Below are positions 22,161 to 29,944 of a stretch of DNA of 48,224 bases, one piece after another; positions within the stretch are counted from its first letter, which is position 1; the number at the start of each line of letters is the position of its first letter. The notes under the pieces were generated by a model. It saw only the letters and a program-made list of their open reading frames with translations, was not told the DNA's origin and did no database searches. Source of the stretch: an uncultured Lachnospiraceae bacterium (GTDB lineage Bacteria > Bacillota > Clostridia > Lachnospirales > Lachnospiraceae). The stretch lies in contig CAJUMB010000023.1 in NCBI GenBank assembly GCA_910587105.1, positions 1 to 48,224 on the forward strand, given 5' to 3'. Position numbers and translations under genes: made by a program.

Positions 22161-23743
22161 TGGAATTAAGACCCTACCAGGAAGAAGCGAAACAGGCGGT
22201 TTTCCACGAATGGGAAACCGGCAGGAGGAAAACCCTGCTGGTGCTTCCCACAGGCTGTGGAAAAACGGTTGTATTTGCAAAAATCGCAGAAGAATGTGTG
22301 AAAAACGGGGACAGGGTACTGGTGCTGGCACACCGGGGGGAGCTGCTTTCCCAGGCGGCTGATAAGATCGCCAAAGTAGCCCATCTGGGGTGCGCCCTGG
22401 AAAAGGCCGGGGAGTCCTGCCAGGGAAGCTGGTTCCGCATCGTGGCCGGGTCCGTGCAGACCCTGATGAGGGACAAAAGGCTGGCCCAGTTCCCGGGAGA
22501 TTATTTCGGGACCATCATCGTGGACGAGGCGCACCACTGCATCTCAAACAGTTACCAGAAGGTACTGCAGCATTTTGACGAAGCAAAAGTATTAGGCGTG
22601 ACAGCCACCCCGGACCGGGGCGATATGCGGGATATGGGGGAATACTTTGAATCCCTGGCCTACGAATATACCCTGCCGAAAGCAATCAAAAGCGGGTACC
22701 TGTGCCCGATCAAAGCGGTCACAATCCCGTTAAAGGTGGATTTAGCGGGAGTAAGCATCCAGTCGGGGGATTTTAAGACAAGCGACCTGGGGAGTGCCTT
22801 GGACCCCTATCTGGAGGACATTGCCAGGGAAATGAAAGAGTACTGCCAGTACAGGAAGACTGTGGTATTCCTGCCTCTGGTGAAAACCAGCCAGAAATTC
22901 CGGGATATTTTAAACCAGGAGGGGTTCCGGGCGGCAGAGGTAAACGGAAACAGCCAGGACAGGACCCAGATTCTGCGGGATTTTGAAGAAGGAAGATACA
23001 ATGTTCTGTGCAACTCCATGCTTCTGACAGAGGGCTGGGACTGCCCGTCCGTGGACTGTGTGGCCGTTCTGCGTCCCACAAAAGTGAGAAGCCTTTACTG
23101 CCAGATGGTGGGCCGGGGGACACGCCTGTCGCCAGGAAAAGACCATCTGTTATTATTAGATTTCCTCTGGCATACAGACCGCCATGAGCTGTGCCATCCG
23201 GCCAGCTTAATCTGCCAGGACAAGGAAACAGCAGACCAGATGACCCTGAACCTGGAAAATGCAGCCATGCCCATAGATATTGAAGAAGCAGAGCAGAAAG
23301 CGTCTGAGGACGTAGTGGCCCAGAGGGAAGAAGCTCTGGCAAAACAGCTGGCTGAAATGCGGACCCGGAAAAAGAAACTGGTGGACCCCCTGCAGTTTGA
23401 AATGAGCATCCAGGCAGAGGATTTGTCCGGATATGTGCCGTCTTTCGGCTGGGAAATGAAGCCGCCTACAGACAAGCAGGTAAAGGCACTGGAAAAGCTG
23501 GGGATAGACGCAGGAGGCATTGACTGCGCGGGAAAGGCAGACAGACTGCTGGGAAGGCTGGCAAAGCGCCGGGAAGAAGGGCTGGCCACGCCGAAACAGA
23601 TACGCCAGCTTGAGGGACGCGGTTTCCAGCGTGTGGGCACCTGGAAACTTGAGGATGCGAAAAAGCTGATTGACCGGATTGCTGCCAATGGCTGGCGGAC
23701 GCCCAGGGACATCAATCCTCATGAGTATGTGCCGGGCAGATAG
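22157..23743 (+). CDS. DEAH-box superfamily 2 helicase
   Basis: 528 residues at an ATGA overlap. Motif I is LPTGCGKT (30-37), motif II DEAH (123-126), motif III VTATPDRGD, and motif VI QMVGRGTRLSPGK. RecG/UvsW-like SF2 enzymes unwind forks and Holliday structures. A C-terminal extension (KQVKALEKLGIDAGG, ATPKQIRQLEGRGF) holds two short helical repeats resembling each other. It acts on phage DNA replication or recombination with the preceding genes. Confidence 0.9.
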   Translation: MMELRPYQEEAKQAVFHEWETGRRKTLLVLPTGCGKTVVFAKIAEECVKNGDRVLVLAHRGELLSQAADKIAKVAHLGCALEKAGESCQGSWFRIVAGSVQTLMRDKRLAQFPGDYFGTIIVDEAHHCISNSYQKVLQHFDEAKVLGVTATPDRGDMRDMGEYFESLAYEYTLPKAIKSGYLCPIKAVTIPLKVDLAGVSIQSGDFKTSDLGSALDPYLEDIAREMKEYCQYRKTVVFLPLVKTSQKFRDILNQEGFRAAEVNGNSQDRTQILRDFEEGRYNVLCNSMLLTEGWDCPSVDCVAVLRPTKVRSLYCQMVGRGTRLSPGKDHLLLLDFLWHTDRHELCHPASLICQDKETADQMTLNLENAAMPIDIEEAEQKASEDVVAQREEALAKQLAEMRTRKKKLVDPLQFEMSIQAEDLSGYVPSFGWEMKPPTDKQVKALEKLGIDAGGIDCAGKADRLLGRLAKRREEGLATPKQIRQLEGRGFQRVGTWKLEDAKKLIDRIAANGWRTPRDINPHEYVPGR

Positions 23744-23755
23744 GAAGGGCAGCAT

Positions 23756-25939
23756 ATGGAACAGCGCACGAATCTGCTGGAATTATTAAATTATATTGAT
23801 CCGGCCGGGCTGGACTATCAGGAATGGCTGAATGTGGGAATGGCGCTGAACCATGAGGGATTTTCCGTGGAAGACTGGGACACATGGAGCAGGCGTGACC
23901 CCGGGCGGTACCATTCCGGGGAGTGTGCCCGCAAATGGCGGAGCTTTCGCGGCAGCGCCAGCCCTGTTACCGGAGGCACGGTTGTACAGATGGCCATGGA
24001 CAGGGGCTGGAAGCCGGCCAGGGAATACCAGGAGATGGACTGGGACACACCGATTTCAGCATCCAGGAACGGCAATATGGGAACCGGCAGAAACTGGGGA
24101 CCGGCAGAACAGCTGATAACGTACCTGGAGACACTTTTCAAACCCGATGAGTTTGTAGGATATACAACAGAAAGCTGGAAGCAGACAGACGAAAAAGGAA
24201 CCCGGTGGCTGCCAAAAAAGGGATGCTGCGACAGAACAGTGAAACAGCTGATTGAGGGGCTGAAAAAATATGGGGATGACATAGGCGCTGTTGTAGGTGA
24301 CTATTCTCCAGAGGCAGGAGCATGGATTCGCTTCAATCCGCTGGCCGAGGGAGGGTGCACTGACAAAGACGTGGCCGCTTACCGTTATGCGCTGGTGGAA
24401 TCCGATAAGATATCCATAGAAGACCAGCTGGCAATGATTCAAAAACTTTCCCTGCCCGCGGCCTGCCTGGTGCATTCCGGAAAAAAGAGCGTCCATGCGG
24501 TTGTAAGGATAGACGCATCCAGCTATGAAGAATATCAAAGCCGCGTAAAATATCTTTATAAATTCTGCACAGAAAATGGTTTTGAAGTAGACAGGCAGAA
24601 TAAAAACCCTTCCAGACTGTCCAGAATGCCCGGGGTTATGCGCTCAGGAAAAGAACAGAGGCTGCTTGCCGTAAATGTGGGCAGAAGAAGCTGGGACGAG
24701 TGGATATCGTGGATAGAAAATGAATATGACGGGCTGCCAGAGCCAGAAAACCTGGCCGATGCCTGGGACAACATGCCAAAGCTGGCCCCATGTTTGATAG
24801 AGAACGTATTGAGAAAAGGCCACAAAATGCTGATTGCAGGACCTTCCAAAGCGGGAAAATCATATCTGCTGGCCGAATTATGTATTGCTATCGCAGAAGG
24901 CGAAAAATGGCTTGGCTGGGAATGTGCCAAGGGACGGGTGCTGTACGTCAACCTGGAACTTGACCGGGCCAGCTGCCTCAACCGCTTTAGGGATGTGTAC
25001 CAGGCTTTAAGGTGGGAGCCGGAGAACCTGTCAAATATTGACATCTGGAACCTGCGTGGAAAATCAGTACCTATGGATAAACTGGCGCCCAAGTTGATCC
25101 GGCGCGCGGCAAAAAAAGATTACACGGCAGTAGTCATTGACCCCATTTATAAGATCATCACCGGGGATGAGAACAGCGCGGATCAGATGGCCAGATTCTG
25201 CAATCAGTTTGACCTGGTGTGCACAGAATTGGGATGTGCAGTGATTTACTGCCACCATCACAGCAAGGGCGCCCAGGGCGGCAAGAAATCCATGGACAGG
25301 GCTTCTGGATCAGGCGTGTTTGCCCGTGACCCGGACGCGTTATTAGACCTGATTGAGCTGGAAACCACAGACGCGCTGATGAACCAGGAGATTAATAAAG
25401 CCCTCTGCAGGGCCTGCCTGGAGTGGATTAAAATCAGGGCCCCCAGCCTGGAAGACGGGCTGTCCCAGGATGACATGTGCAATTACCGGATTATGACAGA
25501 GTACTGCGGCAATAAGCTGCCAAAAGCCGAATATGAGGCATTAGGCCGGCATTTAGACGATGCAGAGAAAACTGTGCGGCTGCGCACCGCGTGGCGGATA
25601 GAGGGCACATTGAGGGAATTTCCAAGGTTTGCGCCAGTGAATACCTGGTTCGACTATCCGGTACATATCATGGACGATTCCGGGGCCCTGGGGGACATCC
25701 AGCCGACGGATGAAAAACCGGCCTGGCAGAAAAAGAAAAAGCCTCCGGAAGATACCTGGAAGGAAAAAGAAAACCTGCTGAGGCAGAATTTCGGCCTGTG
25801 CGACGAGGAAAACACAGGCAGGGTGAGTGTGTCAGAGCTGTGCCAGAGCATGGGCGTAGCGTCTAACACAGTCAAGAGTTACGTAAAGAGGCTGAGCAGA
25901 GAATTTAAGATTGAAAACGGCGTTGTAATAAAGTTATAG
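23756..25939 (+). CDS. Phage primase-helicase (prim-pol plus RepA-like ATPase)
   Basis: 727 residues. Residues 10-60 fit a PriCT-type domain (LDYQEWLNVGMALNHEGFSV, ECARKWRSF). Residues about 110-300 look like an archaeo-eukaryotic-type primase: VESDKIS, HSGKKSVHAVVRID and NPSRLSRMPG stand for its three motifs. Residues 350-560 are a RepA/RecA-like ATPase: Walker A GPSKAGKS, then VLYVNLELD and VVIDPIY. The C-terminus has an HTH-like stretch (VSELCQSMGVASNTVKSYVK). It would prime and unwind phage DNA. A repeat-rich non-coding region follows, possibly its origin. Confidence 0.85.
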   Translation: MEQRTNLLELLNYIDPAGLDYQEWLNVGMALNHEGFSVEDWDTWSRRDPGRYHSGECARKWRSFRGSASPVTGGTVVQMAMDRGWKPAREYQEMDWDTPISASRNGNMGTGRNWGPAEQLITYLETLFKPDEFVGYTTESWKQTDEKGTRWLPKKGCCDRTVKQLIEGLKKYGDDIGAVVGDYSPEAGAWIRFNPLAEGGCTDKDVAAYRYALVESDKISIEDQLAMIQKLSLPAACLVHSGKKSVHAVVRIDASSYEEYQSRVKYLYKFCTENGFEVDRQNKNPSRLSRMPGVMRSGKEQRLLAVNVGRRSWDEWISWIENEYDGLPEPENLADAWDNMPKLAPCLIENVLRKGHKMLIAGPSKAGKSYLLAELCIAIAEGEKWLGWECAKGRVLYVNLELDRASCLNRFRDVYQALRWEPENLSNIDIWNLRGKSVPMDKLAPKLIRRAAKKDYTAVVIDPIYKIITGDENSADQMARFCNQFDLVCTELGCAVIYCHHHSKGAQGGKKSMDRASGSGVFARDPDALLDLIELETTDALMNQEINKALCRACLEWIKIRAPSLEDGLSQDDMCNYRIMTEYCGNKLPKAEYEALGRHLDDAEKTVRLRTAWRIEGTLREFPRFAPVNTWFDYPVHIMDDSGALGDIQPTDEKPAWQKKKKPPEDTWKEKENLLRQNFGLCDEENTGRVSVSELCQSMGVASNTVKSYVKRLSREFKIENGVVIKL

Positions 25940-26190
25940 GCTTCACAGCCTGCCATGGCCGGGGCGCACCTGGGGCCAGAAAAGCTGTGTGGGGAATACG
26001 TAGGCGGCCACAGTCTGCCATAACGCACCGGTCCAGGAGTGGCCGGAGTTAAAACGGTATGGAGCTGAAAAGGCGGCCCTGTCTCTAAAGGATGGGGGAA
26101 AGACACTGCCTCTAAAGGGCAGCGGGTAAGCGTCAGGCTGCTGTGTGGAAATAGAAAATTCAGAAAACAAGGTATCAAAACAGCTGTCAA

Positions 26191-26463
26191 GTGTCAAAAG
26201 TATAAATTGACAGCAGTGTTAAGTATTAAAAACAGTAATTAACGGCTTTTCGCTCATAGCAATCAGAAAATTATGAAAATAATTCGAACTTTGACAATGT
26301 ATACAGAACATACAAGGCAAAATAAATACCTATGGGGGTATCAAAAAACAGGTGTCAAGTGTCAAAAATAGTGTTTTGACAGTTGACAGTGAGGTGTCAA
26401 AAAAGGGGTGTCAAAAACCTCTCCAAAGGAGAGAGGTTTTTGACAACACCCCCCTCTTTTGAC
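26191..26463. repeat. TGTCAAAA repeat array, possible phage origin iterons
   Basis: GTGTCAAAA occurs at 26191-26199, 26359-26367, 26394-26402 and 26408-26416. TTTTGACA is inverted at 26374-26381 and 26438-26445, and a partial TTTTGAC lies at 26457-26463. Five lie within about 90 bases. The array follows the primase-helicase gene, where theta-type phage origins often lie, in an AT-rich stretch. An operator array is the alternative. Confidence 0.5.
26412..26442 (+). terminator. Hairpin within the repeat array
   Basis: AAAAACCTCTC pairs with GAGAGGTTTTT across a 7-base loop, followed by T-rich sequence. It may end the replication transcript or be an origin structure. Confidence 0.6.
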
Positions 26464-26527
26464 GCCACACCTCGAAGCGCGGGCTGATAGCGTGATTTGA
26501 TGCCTGATGGGAAGATGAGGTGACGTG

Positions 26528-26755
26528 ATGGCAAAATCGAAGGACAAAAGGCTGTCGGTGGCAGAACATATGCCGCCGCTGAGGAGAAAACAGCCAGAAA
26601 CTGAATACGACACAGAAAAAGACGAAGTGCTCAAGTGGGTATCAAGCCAGCCAGGGCTCGTAGGATTCCTGGTCAGCAAATTAAAGGACTGGGGTTACAT
26701 ACACTATGACCCGGAAACGCATACCTGGAAAGGGGTGGGCTATGAATCCGATTGA
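26528..26755 (+). CDS. Small phage protein, unknown
   Basis: 75 residues; ATG 26528 follows GATGAGGTGACGTG. Basic N-terminus (MAKSKDKRLSVAEHMPPL) and an acidic-to-aromatic C-terminus (KDWGYIHYDPETHTW). No family recognised. It overlaps the RusA start by 14 bases. Confidence 0.6.
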   Translation: MAKSKDKRLSVAEHMPPLRRKQPETEYDTEKDEVLKWVSSQPGLVGFLVSKLKDWGYIHYDPETHTWKGVGYESD

Positions 26756-27140
26756 GTTTTTCATGCCGATGATACCGCCCACCTGCACCCATCAGGAAAA
26801 GCAGGTGCGTGGGGTAAACGGGAAACCAGTGTTTTATGATCCGCCAGCTGTCAAAGCGGCACGGCAGAAGCTGACAGCACATCTGGCACAGCACAGGCCG
26901 GACAAGCCGGTTGATACAGCGTGCAGGCTGCTGGCTAAGTGGTACTGGCCCACAGATAAACACCACAGCCGGGGGTACCGGACCACAAAACCAGATACAG
27001 ACAATCTTCAGAAGCTGCTGAAAGACTGTATGACAGCCGCCGGATTCTGGAAAGACGATGCGCTTGTGGTGGAGGAGATGGCTGGAAAGTACTGGGATAA
27101 TCTGCCTGGAATTTATATTCGGATTGAGGAGCTGCCGTGA
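26742..27140 (+). CDS. rusA: RusA-like Holliday junction resolvase
   Basis: 132 residues from ATG 26742, preceded by AAAGGGGTGG. The family signature is KPDTDNLQKLLKDCM, with the metal-binding Asp pair, then FWKDDALVVEEMAGK; total length matches RusA. It is a dimeric endonuclease that cuts branched phage DNA before packaging. It sits after the replication genes as in many siphophages. Confidence 0.9.
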   Translation: MNPIEFFMPMIPPTCTHQEKQVRGVNGKPVFYDPPAVKAARQKLTAHLAQHRPDKPVDTACRLLAKWYWPTDKHHSRGYRTTKPDTDNLQKLLKDCMTAAGFWKDDALVVEEMAGKYWDNLPGIYIRIEELP

Positions 27141-27364
27141 CATATCAGGAGAAGATGCTGCTGTGGAAACAATACCCACAAGTCTGGGAGATGTTCGTGG
27201 AATTCAATGACATTACCCAGGAAGATGGAGACGCCTGGAAACGGCTGGTGGACAGGGCGGATCAGATTAACGATGCCTATCGCCTTCCAGTGGTGAAACA
27301 GCTGTTGATAGAGACGGTTGGCCAGCTGGAGAAGATATCGAGAAAAAGAGGTGGATATAAGTGA
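27137..27364 (+). CDS. Small phage protein, unknown
   Basis: 75 residues, GTG start overlapping the RusA stop. MTYQEKMLLWKQYPQVWEMF and later INDAYRLPVVKQLLIETVGQ suggest an all-helical protein. No family recognised. Confidence 0.65.
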   Translation: MTYQEKMLLWKQYPQVWEMFVEFNDITQEDGDAWKRLVDRADQINDAYRLPVVKQLLIETVGQLEKISRKRGGYK

Positions 27365-27573
27365 GCATTGACGTAGCCTTAATGATTCAAAAACAGGGCA
27401 CGGCTATTGGAAACAGGGGGAAAAAGCGGCTTCCAGTGAAGGAAGTCTGCTGTTCAGAATGCGGCGGAAAAATCCTGTCAGATAATACTGTGGGTATAGA
27501 GTACGTCGAAACAAAACGGGGCACAAAGTTGTTTTTCCACAGCAGGTGCCTGGAAAGGATGAGAAATGACTAA
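27361..27573 (+). CDS. Small zinc-ribbon protein
   Basis: 70 residues, GTG start in a GTGA overlap with the previous gene. VCCSECGGKIL and HSRCLERM provide Cys/His ligands for one zinc site. Function unknown. It overlaps the next start by 8 bases. Confidence 0.65.
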   Translation: MSIDVALMIQKQGTAIGNRGKKRLPVKEVCCSECGGKILSDNTVGIEYVETKRGTKLFFHSRCLERMRND

Positions 27574-27745
27574 CGGAGATTGGATCAGAAGTTTGACAGA
27601 CGAGGAACTGGAGAAGCATATCATACACCCGTGCCATAATTTTAAATGCGGGGAATGCCCAATGAAAGACGGGCGTGGAAAATGCGTAGCAGAAGCGGGC
27701 CAAGCGATAGCAATGGAATGGCTGGAAAGTGAGTATGAAAGATGA
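27566..27745 (+). CDS. Small Cys-rich phage protein, too short for most gene finders
   Basis: 59 residues: MTNGDWIRSLTDEELEKHII, then HPCHNFKCGECPMKDGRGKC. Five-residue-spaced cysteines suggest a zinc knuckle. The coding block overlaps both neighbours by a few bases, supporting it. Function unknown. Confidence 0.65.
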   Translation: MTNGDWIRSLTDEELEKHIIHPCHNFKCGECPMKDGRGKCVAEAGQAIAMEWLESEYER

Positions 27746-27927
27746 TTAATCAAAAATTGATGAAAGAGATTAGGGCAGACAGGAAGAAGCGAAGACGGGA
27801 AGCCTTTGAGCGGATCAGGCAGGGGGAACCACTGAAAAGCCCCATTGTGGAAGGAAGACCGGATAGAAGGGTACGCCTTCTGTTGTCCGGACTGCAAGCG
27901 GGCTATATGGGACAGCGGAACATGTAA
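27742..27927 (+). CDS. Small basic phage protein
   Basis: 61 residues, ATGA overlap. MINQKLMKEIRADRKKRRRE is strongly basic. The last 27 residues overlap, in another frame, a zinc-ribbon frame (27845-27994), so the end of this frame may be unreal or the two may be joined by a frameshift. Confidence 0.5.
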   Translation: MINQKLMKEIRADRKKRRREAFERIRQGEPLKSPIVEGRPDRRVRLLLSGLQAGYMGQRNM

Positions 27928-27994
27928 GTGCGGCACACAGATATGTTTTGATCTGCCGCATGTCTATTATACTGGCAGGATTAAGTGGGAGTAA
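27845..27994 (+). CDS. Zinc-ribbon frame overlapping 27742-27927
   Basis: 49 residues from TTG 27845 (no clear ribosome site). CCPDCKRAIW and CKCGTQIC place two Cys pairs in a typical ribbon, and the protein ends FDLPHVYYTGRIKWE. The Cys spacing makes chance unlikely. It could be a separate gene, or the C-terminus of the previous one reached by a frameshift. It stops just before the ribosome site of the next gene. Confidence 0.45.
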   Translation: MWKEDRIEGYAFCCPDCKRAIWDSGTCKCGTQICFDLPHVYYTGRIKWE

Positions 27995-28006
27995 GGAGGA
28001 AAAAGG

Positions 28007-28393
28007 ATGAAAGATATGCGTAAAACGATTAAGGAGCTTGGCGCGCTGGAGAAAATCTGTCGGAATAACGCCATCGAGCAGAGAGAAAGAGGGTACCCCT
28101 GGGGCAGTTTTTGTGAAACGATAAAAGCGGCAATAGCAGCCTTGGAAGAAACCGGGAGGCATGGATCGGACAAATGGACTCCTATTGAGAGCGGCCTGCC
28201 AGGCGAGAATATCGACGTGCAGGTGACAGTGCAGGATGTGGAGTACGACGGGAATGTATACCAATCTATTGACTGTATTATAGATAATGGGGACGGGCCA
28301 TTTTGGGCAGAGTATCATGGGGCATGGGACCGGGTGCTGGCCTGGGCCCCGATGCTGCCGGTGTATCAGCCGGATGACAGAAGGGAGGAATAG
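28007..28393 (+). CDS. DUF551-like phage protein
   Basis: 128 residues; GGAGGAAAAAGG precedes ATG. The C-terminal half (DKWTPIESGLPGENIDVQVT, then WDRVLAWAPMLPVYQ) matches DUF551, a small domain common in phage accessory genes. The N-terminal half is helical. Function unknown. Confidence 0.75.
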   Translation: MKDMRKTIKELGALEKICRNNAIEQRERGYPWGSFCETIKAAIAALEETGRHGSDKWTPIESGLPGENIDVQVTVQDVEYDGNVYQSIDCIIDNGDGPFWAEYHGAWDRVLAWAPMLPVYQPDDRREE

Positions 28394-28395
28394 GA

Positions 28396-28623
28396 ATGCC
28401 AAGAAAGAATGTTACATATACTTGTGAGCTCTGCAGAAAAGAGTATGAGAATCTGAGTGATGCGGAGCAATGTGAGAAATCACACAAAATCCCAAAAGAG
28501 GTGCGAAGCCCAAGGTACAGCCCGGCTGATCTGAAAAAGGTATACCCCAAATCAGTATTGGTGGAATTTACAGACGGGACATCGGCCAGGTATCACAGAG
28601 CACCGATGCACCAGGATGTTTGA
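28396..28623 (+). CDS. Small zinc-finger-like protein
   Basis: 75 residues, GGGAGGAATAGG before ATG. YTCELCRKEYENLSDAEQCE gives CxxC and Cys, and a His follows (KSHK), a C2H2-like arrangement. Function unknown; sits two bases after the previous stop. Confidence 0.65.
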   Translation: MPRKNVTYTCELCRKEYENLSDAEQCEKSHKIPKEVRSPRYSPADLKKVYPKSVLVEFTDGTSARYHRAPMHQDV

Positions 28624-28654
28624 GGATAGATTTTAGCAAAGGAGGCTGATGCCG

Positions 28655-29092
28655 ATGGGAAAAGCAGAAAACGAGGCAAAGAAAGAATTCCTTTGGAGTT
28701 ACCGGGATTCCGTGCGGCGTCTGGAGAGGATAAGCGCCGAGATAGAGGAAATACGGGCTATGAGAATGGGGGCGTCTGCGGGAACTGGCGGGACTGGCCG
28801 CAGGGGATGGAAGAATGACCTGTCGGCATATGCCGCCCAGCTGGACAGCCTGGAACGAAAGAAGAAAAAAGAATTATGCAGCACAAGAAGGGCACTTGTA
28901 CAGATTGAGGAAGCTATAAATGATCTGAAAGATGAATTGGAGAAAGATATACTGTTTTATCATTACATAAAAGGCAAGGAGTGGTGGGAAATTGCTGTTG
29001 AGGTACATTTTTCCGAAAGCTGGATTTATGCGGTCCATGGACGGGCATTGGCGCATCTAAAAATTCCCCAAGAGTGTAGTTCGCTGGAGTAA
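28655..29092 (+). CDS. DUF1492/ArpU-like late transcription regulator
   Basis: 145 residues from ATG 28655; AGGAGG lies 9 bases upstream (ATG 28649 is too near). An N-terminal coiled coil (YRDSVRRLERISAEIEEIRA) is followed by a sigma70-region-4-like HTH: YIKGKEWWEIAVEVHFSESW then IYAVHGRALAHLKI. ArpU/RinA-type proteins switch on late (packaging and structural) genes. It sits directly before the late block, as those regulators do. Confidence 0.8.
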   Translation: MGKAENEAKKEFLWSYRDSVRRLERISAEIEEIRAMRMGASAGTGGTGRRGWKNDLSAYAAQLDSLERKKKKELCSTRRALVQIEEAINDLKDELEKDILFYHYIKGKEWWEIAVEVHFSESWIYAVHGRALAHLKIPQECSSLE

Positions 29093-29107
29093 TGCATGTG
29101 ATATTAT
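29080..29107 (+). promoter_or_regulatory. Candidate late promoter
   Basis: TTCGCT (29080-29085), 16 bases, TATTAT (29102-29107) with an extended -10 (TGA just before). It would produce a short leader running into the hairpin at 29124. Confidence 0.4.
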
Positions 29108-29123
29108 GGTAGCATGAATTTAA

Positions 29124-29171
29124 AAAACAAGGCAGAAAAGCAGTACAGAAGCGGCTTTTCTGTCTTGTTTT
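29124..29171 (+). terminator. Leader hairpin before the terminase genes
   Basis: AAAACAAGGCAGAAAAGC (29124-29141) pairs with GCTTTTCTGTCTTGTTTT (29154-29171), an 18-bp stem with one G-U pair. It lies between the late regulator and terminase, so late genes need either read-through or a promoter beyond it. Confidence 0.8.
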
Positions 29172-29212
29172 ATGTGATAACATCCAAAACGACAGAGAAG
29201 GAGGTGGCGGCG

Positions 29213-29944
29213 GTGCCCAGGAAACCGGATGAGCGGATCGCCCAGGCCGAGGCCATGTACCGCCAAGGCGCAAAGTTAATCGACATAGCCAGACAGCTGG
29301 AACTGCCAGAAGGCACCGTCCGCCGCTGGAAGTGTACACATAAGTGGGATAGCGAACGTTCGGATAAAAAAAGCGAACGTTCGGTAAAAAGAAAAAGAGG
29401 TGGACAGCCGGGGAACCACAACGCCACCGGCCCGCCTGGAAATAAAAACGCTGAGAAGTATGGATTTTTCAGCAAGTATCTCCCTGAAGAAACCAGGGAG
29501 ATTTTTTCTGCCATCGAACACGCAGACCCGCTGGACCTGCTGTGGCACCAGGTGCAGATTGCTTACACGGCTATCATCCGGGCCCAGCGCATCGCCTATG
29601 TGAAAAACCAGCAGGACAGGACGGTGGAAAAGGTGGAAGAAAAAACCGGAAACGTCATGGGCGAAAAGTGGGAAGTCCAGCAGGCGTGGGACAAACAGAA
29701 CGAATTTATGAAATCCCAGGCCCGCGCCCAGAGTGAATTCCGGTCCCTGCTGAAGCAGTATGATGAGATGCTGCACAAAAACTGGGAGCTGGCGTCTGAA
29801 GAACAGAAGACACGGATTGATGTTATGAGGGCCAAGGCACAGCTGGATGACGGCACAGAGGCGGCTGACGATGGATTCCTGGAAGCCCTGGCAGGCACGG
29901 CGGCACAGGATTGGGCAGATGAAGAAAAAGATACAGATATTTAA
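29213..29944 (+). CDS. Terminase small subunit (PBSX XtmA type)
   Basis: 243 residues from GTG 29213, AAGGAGG 8 bases upstream. PRKPDERIAQAEAMYRQGAK, then LIDIARQLELPEGTVRRWKC, is the N-terminal HTH that binds the packaging site. The next stretch (RGGQPGNHNATGPPGNKNAE) is also typical. It hands phage DNA to the large subunit, whose gene it overlaps by 26 bases. Confidence 0.88.
   Translation: MPRKPDERIAQAEAMYRQGAKLIDIARQLELPEGTVRRWKCTHKWDSERSDKKSERSVKRKRGGQPGNHNATGPPGNKNAEKYGFFSKYLPEETREIFSAIEHADPLDLLWHQVQIAYTAIIRAQRIAYVKNQQDRTVEKVEEKTGNVMGEKWEVQQAWDKQNEFMKSQARAQSEFRSLLKQYDEMLHKNWELASEEQKTRIDVMRAKAQLDDGTEAADDGFLEALAGTAAQDWADEEKDTDI

Larger units (their letters stand above)
25940..26524. other. 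585-bp gap without a supportable gene
   Basis: The left half (25940-26190) has no start-bearing frame with a ribosome site, only direct repeats of CTCTAAAGG (near 26082 and 26111). The right half is AT-rich and carries the TGTCAAAA repeats and a hairpin. Confidence 0.6.

Noticed and set aside
22773..23755. Several long minus-strand frames within the helicase gene
   Set aside because: GC-rich third-position shadows of a well-defined SF2 helicase.
25985..26150. Plus-strand open frame of about 41 codons in the gap
   Set aside because: No start codon or ribosome site, although the text is protein-like; possibly a decayed gene.
26191..26463. CRISPR-like array
   Set aside because: Units are only 8-9 bases, in both orientations, with no uniform spacers and no cas genes.
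27242..27350. Possible sigma factor in the small-gene cluster
   Set aside because: Helical text only, without a region 2 or 4 pattern; the DUF1492-like gene at 28655 fits better.
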